Source: Mastigamoeba balamuthi (lineage: Eukaryota > Evosea > Mastigamoebida > Mastigamoebidae). From it: a DNA stretch of 64,000 nucleotides. The stretch is taken from NCBI GenBank assembly GCA_902651635.1, contig CACRSC010000014.1, positions 1 to 64,000 on the forward strand, in the 5' to 3' direction. Below, one piece after another: positions 1 to 9,629 of this stretch; position 1 is the first letter of the stretch, and each line of letters begins with the position of its first letter. The notes beneath the pieces were generated by a model. It saw nothing but the letters and a program-made list of their open reading frames with translations, was not told the origin of the DNA and did no database searches. The translations under genes were made by a program, and so were the position numbers.

Positions 1-1616
1 AGACGCCGACCCAGCCGTCGCTGACTACCTTGCCGAGCACGCTGCCCTCGAGGTTGCCGCCGTCGTCCTGCACGTCGTCCCACTTCCAGTCGCGGCCCCT
101 GCGCACGCGCTTGCCCAGCACCGCGGCGAGCGGGCGCTGCGGGCTGGGCCCCGGGAGGTCGCCTGGCGCGATGCACTCCATCGCGTGGGCGGGCAGGTGC
201 CAGTGGCTCGTGCGCTTGGCCGCGTGGCAGCGCTCGCACTGGTTGTAGTCGTAGCACTCGAGGCACTTGTAGCGCGTGCCGATGACGATGGTCGACTGGC
301 AGACGCGGCACGCCGTCTTCTGCTTCTGCTGCTGCGGCGCGGGCGACGTCGACGCCGACCCCTGCGCCGACGACGACGCCGAGGACTTCTTCTCCTTGTG
401 CTTGTCCGACTTCTTCTTCTTCTTGTGCGCGAACTCCTCTGCGGGCGGCGGCGCCCAGTCGAGCGGCATCAGCGCCCGCGTGCTGTCGACCTCCTCGAGG
501 CTGACCATCAGGAACGTGCCCAGCTCCACAAACGACGTCACCACAAACTCGCTGTTGGCCTCGAGCAGCACCTCGTCCTCGTCAAAGGGGCTCAGCCCCT
601 TGAGGCTCCGCCCGCGCTTCACCTTGATCGTGAAGAACGTCCCCGTCTTGGACGACTGCAGAGGGCAGGGGGTGGGCAGGCTCAGGCGACGTGGAGGGAC
701 GGAGGGAGCAGAGCAGAGAGGAGGGTGGGCGGACCCTCATGAACTTCTTGGCGACGTCCTCGACAGACGACGTGGAGGTGAACGAGTTCCAGTAGACACG
801 GCGGCCCGGCTGGTGCCGCGCGGCGTCCACGTGCCTGTCGATGCCGCGGAAGACGAACCTGCAGAGTGGCGCGGGCGAGGAGCACTCAGCACAAGAGGGC
901 GGTCTTTCCCAACCCAAGTCCGATTTGTGGTGCCCCAAGATACACAAATCCAAAATCAAGAAAGAACAAAGCGGGGGGAAATGGCCAGCTGCCATAACAG
1001 GAAGCGAGCCGATGAAAAGAGCTCGGGGCGATAAAAAATGGCCCACAAGGCCCAAACAGGAGGCACTGCAACGGCCAAGAGAGTGGGAGAGTGAGTGAGA
1101 GAGGGCACGGTACCCCTCGAAGGGCGGCATCCTGCGGAGGGCGGAGAGCATGTGCCAGATGTAGTGCTTCCAGAGGAATATCTCGTCGCTGCGCTCGCGC
1201 ATGAGCGAGTTGAGCCGGAAGTAGAGGTTCTTGCGCGCGTTGCCCGGCACGGGTATCTCGTACGTGTAGAAGCTCAGCGCAAACGCGTCGCCCTGCGTCA
1301 GGCCGCGCGGGACCACCGCCTGGTGCCGCGTGAACGACTCGCACGTCGAGACCATGTCGTCGACGTCGTACAGCTCGGGCTTGATCTCGCGCAGCGCCTC
1401 GCGGATGGGCAGCGGCTGGGCCCCAAGGGTGAGGTTCTTCGGTAATCGGAATCTCGGGCAGATATTTTGGGACCGGGGGCGGTTTGCCTTGTAGCCCGCG
1501 GGGAAGAGCGAGAGGCGCGGGAGGAGGACGGGCTGGCTGGTCGAGTCGTCGAACATGCGCGTCTTGAACGCCGCCGTGTGGCCCGCGTCCGGGTCCTGCG
1601 TGTCAGCGTCGCCCAT
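1..1616 (-). CDS. ADP-ribosyltransferase / ZZ zinc finger / MIB-HERC2 protein, C-terminal end beyond window
   Basis: The gene reads leftward from ATG at 1616; I see exons at 1616-1114, 858-735 and 655 to the window edge. The middle part looks like an arginine-type mono-ADP-ribosyltransferase fold: VFRGID (catalytic-Arg strand, about 858-840), WNSFTSTSS (STS motif, about 795) and FDEDEVLL (ExE-type glutamates, about 580), in the expected order. A Lys/Ser-rich linker follows, then a ZZ-type finger (CRVCQ...CLECYDYNQCERCH...H.H, about 330-190) and the start of a MIB/HERC2 domain (GRDWKWDDVQDDGG, about 100-50). ART domains move ADP-ribose from NAD to proteins; ZZ and MIB/HERC2 modules bind substrates in ubiquitin-ligase-type proteins. 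A RING or HECT domain might lie beyond the edge, but that is not visible. The AT-rich stretch at 1445-1480 stays open in frame, so I keep it as coding with some doubt. Confidence 0.8.
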
Positions 1617-1897
1617 CGTGCCAGTGGGGGCCGGTCGTTACGACGAGCGTTTAGCGGAAAGCGTTGTGGAAAATCTCTCTCGGGATTCTCTCACACACTC
1701 ACCACGAGATACGGGTATCCCCGGGAGGGCAGCGGCGGTCTGCGAGAGGGCCGACGGTCGCTGGCGTTTCAGGGGGGCGTTCGATGACACTGGGTGAGCA
1801 GCCTCGTGCATGCCATCAGCTCAGCCGACCGCATTTGGGCATTATCTTCCGCAGAAGATTTGGGAATCTCCTCGGGCTATAAATAACCCGCGACGTG
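1617..1897. promoter_or_regulatory. Bidirectional promoter region with TATA box
   Basis: This 281-bp spacer separates two divergent start codons. A TATAAATA box sits at 1878-1885, only 13 nt before the rightward ATG, so transcription may start almost at the codon or the true TATA role may differ. The spacer also carries GAAAATCTC-like and GGGAATCTCC-like elements (about 1669 and 1862) that recur in other spacers of this window. Confidence 0.5.
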
Positions 1898-4800
1898 ATG
1901 AAGGCAGCGGCGGCGCCCGGGAAGAAGGGTGCTGCGGGGGGAGCCGCGGGGGCCCCTCCCACACACCCGGATCTCCACATCCGGCTCAGCAAAAAGGTCT
2001 GGACCCGACGGAATCCGCCCCAAAACCGGCGGACTGACCCCCCGCACCCGCGGACCCGTGTCCCGCACGCAGATCGCGCAGCTGACCAAGGTGGTCTACC
2101 AGCTCAAGGCCCGCGGCGACGACGCAGAGGGCGACCTCGCAGGCGCCGTCTCCCACTACGAAAACGAGCTCGAAGAGGTCCGCGGCCCCCCCCGCCCCCT
2201 CGCTTGTCCCGCAGGTCTGACCCGTGCGGCTGGGGCCTGCAGGTCGTCCGCGAGGCGGCGGCCAAGCTGAGGGTCTGGCGCGAGATGTTCGAGGCGGAGG
2301 AACGAGCCCGCGAGGCCGCAAATTCCCAAATCGCCGAGGCGGAGCGCAGGCGTCTCGAGGACGAGGTCCTCGTGGCCAAGCAGCGCGCAGACGCCGAGAT
2401 CGCCATGGCCCACTCGCGCGAGTCCGAGGCCCTGCACCAGTCGGAGCTCGCGCGGGCCGAGAGCGACGCCCTGCGGCGCGACGCGGCCCAGACGCGCGAC
2501 GAGTTCGCGCGGCGCATGAAGGAGTTCAACGACAGCAGCGCCAAGGCGCGCGCGGCAGAGGAGGCCGCGAGGGCCGCGCACGCCGCGGAGCTGGCCGCCG
2601 AGCGCGAGGCGGGCAGGAGGGCCGTCGACGAGCTGCGGGCGCAGCTCTCGGAGGCGGCCAAGTACGAGCAGAGGGCGCGGGAGCTCGAGGAGAGGCTCGG
2701 GGCGGAGAGCAGCGGTGTCAGGCTGGAGGCGCAGGCCGCAGCCCAGAGGGCAGAGGAGGCCGAGAGGGCCCTCGCCGAGGCGCAGAAGGCCATCGCGGAG
2801 GACGCCAGGAGGAAGGCGGAGCTCGAGGAGATGCTGGCGATCGCCAAGGCGCGGGTGGCGGAGATCGAGGCGTCGCTGAGAGGAAGCGCTGCAGAGGTCG
2901 AGGCAGCGGTCAAGGAGCGCGAGGAGGCGCTCAGGAGGGCCGTGGAGGACGCGCAGCAGAGACAGAGGGAGAGCGAGGCAGAGGCCGAGAGGGCGTCCAA
3001 GGAGATCGCCGAGCTGAAGGGCGAGGTCGCCAAACTGAGCTCCGCCGTCTCCGAGCGCGAATCGACCGTGAACGAGCTCAACAAGAAGATCGATGCCGAC
3101 ACACTCGAGTTCAAGGACAGGCTGAACACTCTGGAGCAGTACGTTGGGCACGCAGGCGCTGGCGGTTGCTAACAAAAAGATGTAGGCGTGCGCTGAAGGA
3201 GGCTGAGGGTCTGAGATGGGAGAACGAGAAGACGTCGCAGGCCCTGAAAGAAGCCGACCAGAGGGTCAAGGAGCTCTCCGAGCGGATTGCGGCGCTGGAG
3301 TCGTCCGCGAAGATGAGCGACGGCGAGAAGCAGAACGAAATTGCTATGCTCCGCAAGGCCCTCGAGGAGCTGCGCCAGCAGATGGGGATGGCACGATTGT
3401 CACCCGCCATTGTGATTGCCTGACACCATGGCCACAGAAAGAGGATGATCTTATGAAGACTCTCAAGGCAGCGGAGGAAGATGCTCTCAGGAGGGTCAAG
3501 GAAGCGGAGGACATGCTGGCCCTGAAACAGAAGGAGTACGAGGGCCAAATAACCGAGCTGCGGAAGGCTCTCGAAGGAACACACACTGAAGAGATCAAGG
3601 CAAGACACCAGCAGGCGTGCATTCTGACCTCGAACGACAGAGAGCGGAGGAGCGGATTGCTGCGCTGACCAATGATCTCGAGGCACTCCAAAGGGAGGTC
3701 TCTGAGAAGGCCGCCACCATTTCCGAGAGGGACAACACCATCGGCCTGCACGAGAAGACAATCGCGGAGGGAAAGGAGACTATCACATCCCTAAACGCCA
3801 CCTTGGCAGAGAAAGACACCGCAATCGCAAATGACGCGAAGCAAATCGCCTCTCAACAGACAGAGATCGATGGTCTGCTCGAGAGGGTACGAGAACTAAT
3901 ATCTCATCGAAAACCATGCTGACGGAGAAAAAGGAACAAGCAGCAAAGAAAAGGGAAGAAGAGCTCATCAAACAGATCGCACGAATGTCGAAAGAGACTG
4001 AACACTTGCACTCGAGGACAAAAGAGCAGTTCGAGCAGCTGGAGCACTCGAAGGAGCTCGCCGAGCAGCTCAAGCAGGCAGAGTCTCGTTGTGACAGTCT
4101 CGAGGAGGAGCTGTCCAAGCAGAAGGAGCAGGCCGAGGCAGCACTGGCCGCTCTAAAAGAAGAGGGAAAGCGCCAGGTAGCGGAGGTATCTGCCAAGCTC
4201 ACTAGACAGTGGTGCGCTCTCCAACCGGAGCGGTGACGAGAATTCACCCCTCTTGGCAGGGAACAAGTTCTCGCGGACCGCGAGGCCCTGGCCAAACACG
4301 AGATGCTCGAACGGGCCAGACGAGAGGTGGATCTCGCGAACGGAATGGCTGAGAGGCGACTGCAGGAGGCCCTCTCAGCAGAGCGCGAGCTCGCAGCTAT
4401 TCAGCTGAAGGAGAAGGATGACCAGCTGCTGGCCGCCAGGGCAGAGCTCGGGCGATTGATGACTGACAGGTCCGAGCTCGAGCTCAAGGTCACAGAGCTC
4501 GTTCAATCTGTGGAAGACACGCAGAAGAGGCTCAAGGATACCGAGGCGCAAATACCGGAGATCACAAAGAGGCTGAACGATGCTCTCAGCGCTGCTAACA
4601 AGTAAGCCGGGGGGGGGGGGTATATGATAACTCGGCTCGAACTGATGTTCTCTAGGGAGTCCGAGTACCTCGCCGACAAACTCAAGCAGACTGAGGAGGA
4701 AATGAAGAAGCAGCTCGAGGACCTGCGAAAGCAGAACGAAACAACCATCGATGAGCTGAAAAAGAAGCACAAGACCGAGTTGAATAGGGCCCACGAGGTT

Positions 4801-5977
4801 TGCATCGCATCGGACACCCACCTTCCAAACTAACGATAGCGAAGGACTCGGAGAGGAGACTCAGGGAGGCCCTCGACGACCTGCAGAAGCAGAGCTCGGC
4901 CGAGGTGCAGGACATCATCGCCCGCACAAGAGACGAGACGCAGCAGTCGTGGATCGATAAGGTCAGGGAGCAGACCCTGAAAATTCAGAACCTTGAGGGA
5001 ACCCTGAAGAGGACATCTGTAAGCTTCTCGTGCTCTCGACAACCGTCCTCACAGCCCGCCAGGATGAGAGGAACTCCTTGTCAGAGACACTGAAGACGAC
5101 CGAGTCTGAGAGAGACTCGGCGCGCTCCGATCTACAGAGGATCTCCACGGAACTTGCACAGCTCAAGTGCACCACCTTTGTCTGAGTCGACGTCCTGACA
5201 CGCAATACAGAAGCGAGTCATCATCGGCACTGGCCGCATCAGAGGCCAAACGGGCAAGCGATGCCAGCATAATGGAAGACCGGCTGAAGAAGGAGCGGGA
5301 CAAACTGGTGGAGGAGGCAGAGAAAGTCCAGGCGGAGCTCGAAGAACGCCTGGCATCCACAAAGACCAAGTGGGCAAAGCCTTGCTTGCCACCTGCTCTT
5401 CTCACGACGCAATGCCAGGCTGGCCGACCTCGAAGTGCTGTTCAAGAAGAGGCCGTCGCGTACCGAAGACCTCGAGAGGATCTCACAGCTCGAGAAGAAG
5501 GTCAACGACAACCAGGCGCTGCTACAGAAACTGACGGCAAGCGTACCCCCAGGCCAAAACCCCTCCGCATGTTGACACAATTGATTGCAGGAGGACAACA
5601 AGTTCTTGAGGCTGGAGCTGCTCAACAGAGAGGACATGTACAACAAGGTGTTCACAGGGGGCAAGGCGGCCGGCGTGCAGCCGATGGGGATGATGGGCAT
5701 CTCGGGCATGTCCAACGCCCTCAACGCCCTCTCCGCAGCCCCCGCCCCTGCGGCGCCCAAGGCCCACACGCAGAAGCGGCAGCCCGCGTCCCCAGGGAGG
5801 CTGAGCCCGCTGGAGAAGAGGCCCAGCCCGTCGTCGTCGCCGAGGCAGCAGGGGCTGGCGCCGGCCACCACGGGCGCTGTCCCAGCGCCGTTACAAAGTT
5901 CGTCTTCCGCAGCACAACTTCCGGGAACTCACGCGAGGTCTGCCCCGCACTCAGCATCGTCCAGAGCAAGCAGCTAA
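1898..5977 (+). CDS. FAM184-like long coiled-coil protein
   Basis: About 1,130 residues in some 14 exons. The first exons (1898-1996, 2073-2177, then 2243 on) give HIRLSKKIAQLTKVVYQL followed by an acidic helix, which is the signature of the FAM184 family N-terminus. Almost all the rest is heptad coiled coil rich in E, K, A, Q and R. The C-terminus has a conserved-looking motif LRLELLNREDMYNKVF (about 5610-5660) and then a Pro/Ser/Ala-rich tail. The start is the ATG just after TATAAATA; a GTG three bases before it is not needed. Introns are 41-76 nt. Two have GC donors in frame: 3391-3437 and 3600-3640. The intron at 3139-3185 has a good TGCTAAC branch site. FAM184 function is poorly known; a cytoskeletal or flagellar role is only an inference from the family's spread in flagellated eukaryotes. 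Confidence 0.75.
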
Positions 5978-5997
5978 CACCCCGGCTGGCCCAATCA

Positions 5998-6003
5998 ATA
6001 AAA
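5998..6003 (+). terminator. AATAAA polyadenylation signal of the coiled-coil gene
   Basis: AATAAA followed by an A run lies 21 nt after the coiled-coil gene's stop codon and about 120 nt before the next gene. Few other genes here show the canonical hexamer so close. Confidence 0.5.
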
Positions 6004-6122
6004 AAGCGGGAGCTCCAACGTTGGCCTCTCCAAATTTCTTGGCGGCATCGCGCACAATTGATTCACGGAGATTCTCCCGCGGAGATCCACAGATCTCGGA
6101 GCACAGCCCTGGGAAATCACAG

Positions 6123-7696
6123 ATGGACGTTCTGCTGGGCATGGGCTTCGCGCCCGGGCCGTGCGAGGCTGCGCTCGCGTCGGCCAACGGGGACGTGTCC
6201 GCGGCCGCCGAGATCCTGCTCTCGAGCGCGGCCGCGCAGGAGTCGGCGCCGCAGTTCGACGCGGAGACCGAGTGGGTCTGCCCGGCGTGCACCCTGGTCA
6301 ACAGCCTCTCGCTCTCGCACTGCAGCATGTGCAGCACCCCCAACCCCGCGCGGCCTGCCGGCGCGGGATACTCTGGTGAATCAGCGCAGATATCTAGATA
6401 TTGATTCCCGATTCCTGAATCTTCTTTTTGAAGACGAGGGAGAGGAAACCGACGAGGACGAGGAGGACGAGGAGGAAGAGGACGAGGAGCCCCAGGCCGA
6501 GGAGGAGGAGGACGACGACGACGACGACGAGCCCCCGAGGCCCGCCAAGCGGATGCGCCTCACGCCGCGCACGCCGCCGCGTGTCGACGCCGCAGCCCTC
6601 GCGAGGGTCGCCGACGCGGACGCCAGCGCCCCCGAGCCCCTGCGCGGCAGCTACGCCTCGCTCAAGGCGTTCCTCCTGAGCCCCCGCTCGTGCACCGACG
6701 CCCGGGGCCCCCGCCGAGGCCGAGGCCGCCGTGCCGGTGCTGGGCGACGCCGAGGTGCTGCGGCTGCTGCGCGAGAGCGTCCCGGGCGTCGACGCGATGC
6801 TCGACAGGCTGCAGCAGAACCCCGTGCCCGCGCTGGTGCTGTCGACGTACCACGCGGGGCTGCCCATGTACCAGCGGACGCCGGCCATCCGCGAGCACAC
6901 GGTGCGGGCGATGCGCTACATCTTCCACGCGGCCGGGGCGCTCGAGGCGGCCGTGCGCAGGCGCCACCTGCAGCGCGTCGCCGACTGCTTCACGGCGTGC
7001 CAGGCCGAGCAGGCCCGCGTCATCGACGCCGTCTACGGCGCGCTCTCGGGCAGGGACAGGGGCCTCCGCGAGCAGGTCCTCGCGCTCGTCGACGAGCAGA
7101 AGCAGCGCGTCTTCGACCAGGTCGCCAACCTGCTGAACCCCGCGGCCTGGAGGCAGGGCGACGGCGTCCCGCAGATGCAGCTGCCGCACATTCAGACGAG
7201 CTACAAGATAGCCGTGGGCGCGGAGCTCGGCCTGCGGGGCGTCGAGGGGGCGGCGGCAGACCACTGCGCGTTCGCCGTCGGCGGCGAGGAGCGGCGCCGC
7301 ATCGTCGAGCTCTTCACGAAGCTCTTCTCGGTGGCCGAGCTCGTGCAGACGCTCGTCGACGACGTCAACCAGCAGTCGCCGACCGCGGACAGGCTCGTCG
7401 ACAGGGACGCGCTGTGCAAGTGGGCGTCGAGCGAGGCCGTGGTGGCCGCGGGGTTCGTCCCGCACAGCCTCTACTACGACGAGGAGCGCAAGGACGAGTT
7501 CGGGGACGCCAAGCCGGAGGAGGCGAACCAGTACCAGCCGTTCCTCTCGAAGGCGGTCGCTCTGCGCATCCTCTGCCTGCTGTTTGATTGCTAACAGAAG
7601 GACTCGCGCGAGGGGCTGAGAATGATCAACTGTTCCACTTTTATTCGACACAACAGTATTGGAGATCATGCCAACTTGATCCTGGCCCAGGGCTAG
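6123..7696 (+). CDS. UBA + RanBP2-type zinc finger protein with novel C-terminal region
   Basis: Starts at ATG 6123. Residues 1-35 are a UBA-like domain (LLGMGF ... AALASANGDVSAAAEILLS), then a RanBP2/NZF-type finger (WVCPACTLVN ... CSMCSTPNP, about 6270-6350); both fold types bind ubiquitin. Intron 6376-6433 contains GATATCTAGATATTG. After it come a long Glu/Asp run (about 6440-6530), a basic stretch PAKRMRL that could be a nuclear signal, and about 300 residues of helical sequence I do not recognise. The frame changes between about 6665 and 6712; a weak GC-AG intron (AAG then GCGTTC) would keep phase, and a base-call error in the GC run is the alternative. A last intron ending TTGCTAACAG (about 7549-7600) links to a short C-terminal exon ending at 7696. 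Likely a ubiquitin-signal reader, by domains only. Confidence 0.75.
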
Positions 7697-7705
7697 ATGT
7701 GCTCC

Positions 7706-9452
7706 TTAGGCCTGAATGCCGGCTGCGAGTACAACAAGGGCGAGCACGGAGTGACACAGCGCCGAGACGCGGTTGGTCGTGCTGCCCGAAGTCTCCACGG
7801 GTCCCGCGCTGCTGCGCGTGAAGTCATGGTAGCTCGACGACGTCTTCGTGTCAGGTGTCTGTTGGAGGATAAGGTCAGTGCGCGGTTGATTGCGCCAGAC
7901 ACGCTTACCTTGGAGGAGCCCCCCGACTTCGATTCCGCAGTGCTACTGTGCCCATGAACAGCCGAGGACGACTGACGGGTCTCGGATGAGAAATGAGTCG
8001 AGCCGCCTCCGCTGTGCTTGCTTGACGAAGCAATGGATACAGCGGAGGCGGGAGTCGAGGAAGAGGAAGAGGGCACAGTATGAGCGCTATGCGAGGACGA
8101 AGGCGTCACTGGCGGATCAGTGTGCGACGAGGAGTGGACTGCCGGGGTGCCGCTGGACGACGACGCCGTGACTACAGCCCCGCCCTGCTGCGTGTAGTCA
8201 TTGGTGCAGCCGTCTCCGTACCTGGGCACCGCGGTGAGGCGTACGAGGGCAGAGGAGGCAGCGGCGGAGAGGGCTTACGTGAGGAACGACCCGGTGGCGG
8301 GGTAGTAGTGTTTGCCGTTGAACACGAAGTAGTAGGGCTTGCACGAAGAGCCCAGGGACATGGCGGACGAGACCCACGTGCCGTACGTGCTGCTGCCGTG
8401 CTTCTTGGTCAGCTGGATCCTCTGCTCCGACGAGCCTCCCTCGTCCAGCACGACCACCGCCGATGTCGCAGCCTCGTCCGCGTCGTACGTCGCGACGAAC
8501 ATGTACTGGCCCGCGGACGACTTGCGCGACGGCACCGCGACGTGCGCCCCGCTGGCGACTGGCGACTGCGACCTCCCGTAGGCGACGGCCTTCCACTGGT
8601 CGTCCGTGTCGGCCATGAGGTCGGCGAACTCGCAGAGCGTCGCCACACCCGAGCTGCGCTTCGTGACGCCGCAGCCGAGGACGTCGTACGTCATGAGCCA
8701 CTGGCGGCCGTGCGCCTGCGCGTCGGCCTTGCACTCGGCGACGCTCGTCTCGACCGAGGTCCCGACGCTCGACGTCACGAGCTGCCCGCCGCACGCGAAC
8801 GTGCTGGCCATCCAGAACGGCCACTGCTGCGCGTAGTACCCGTCGCTGGGCGTGGCGAACGTGACCTCGCCGATGCTCGACGGCACGTTGTAGAAGTACG
8901 AGAAGTTGCTGACGGCGTACGTGCCGTTGCACAGCAGCCCGTGCTTGCCGGGGCACTGCGACGCGTCCCAGCTGCCCGCGCGCGCCAGGCGGTCCAGGTT
9001 GGGCTCCCAGCGCAGCGCGTGCGCGGGGACCGGCAGCGAGGAGAACGTGCCCGAGTAGGACGAGTCCGAGACGATCCCCGACGAGCCCGAGTTGAAGTAG
9101 TCGCCCGACGAGGTGAACCCGGTCGATGCGCTGCGGATGTAGTTGTACCACGTCACGATCGCGCGCTCGGCGTACGACGGCAGGCTGTCGGCGGTGGGCA
9201 CGCCGTACGGGGGGTACGACGACCTGGGCTGCTGCCAGACGCCGGCTGCGGTGGGGGGCCCAGGGGACAAACCGTCGAAAACAAACACAGAGGAGAGAAA
9301 TAAAAAACAAGCGCAGAACAAATCAAGTGATCCGTCAGACACGCGAGGCACGGAGGAGGGCAGGAGGGCGGGGACCACGCACGGTACAGCTTCTGCGCGC
9401 AGGACAGCGCTGCAACGCACAGCAGAAACGTCGCGAGGAGGAGAGTCCGCAT
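7706..9452 (-). CDS. Secreted, Ser/Thr-rich, probably GPI-anchored surface protein
   Basis: ATG at 9452 opens a classical signal peptide (MRTLLLATFLLCVAALSCAQ). A 137-nt intron (9382-9246, donor GTGCGT) leads to a large exon 9245-8277 with a cysteine-containing globular domain: WYNYIRSA, then LRWEPNLDRLARAGSWDASQC, which resembles the first helix and strand of CAP/SCP domains, though weakly. After the donor GTAAGC comes a long Ser/Thr/His-rich stalk typical of O-glycosylated or phosphorylated surface proteins. A final small exon ends in SVLALVVLAAGIQA and stop at 7706-7708, which fits a GPI-attachment signal: small residues, then a hydrophobic tail at the very end. The stop lies 9 nt from that of the convergent UBA/zinc-finger gene, so the transcripts must overlap or end abruptly. 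The CAP assignment is tentative; secretion and anchoring are better supported. Confidence 0.7.
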
Positions 9453-9629
9453 GGGGCGATGTCGGTTGAACCGTGTGAGCTAAGAAAAGAATTTGCAACT
9501 AACCCCCCGATATTCTGTGGGGGGATTCCGGCCTCCACGGAACAACAAAAATCCTCACCACCCGCGATCGAATCCCCGAAGATCGCCCGCCACGTCATCT
9601 CGCTCAATCTCGCATAATTGGACTTTTCG
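9453..9629. promoter_or_regulatory. Divergent promoter between surface protein and armadillo genes
   Basis: This 177-bp AT-richer spacer lies between two outward-facing ATGs. It contains CCGATATTCTG (about 9512) flanked by short C and G runs that could pair, matching the AATATC element seen in other spacers. No TATA box is evident. Confidence 0.4.
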
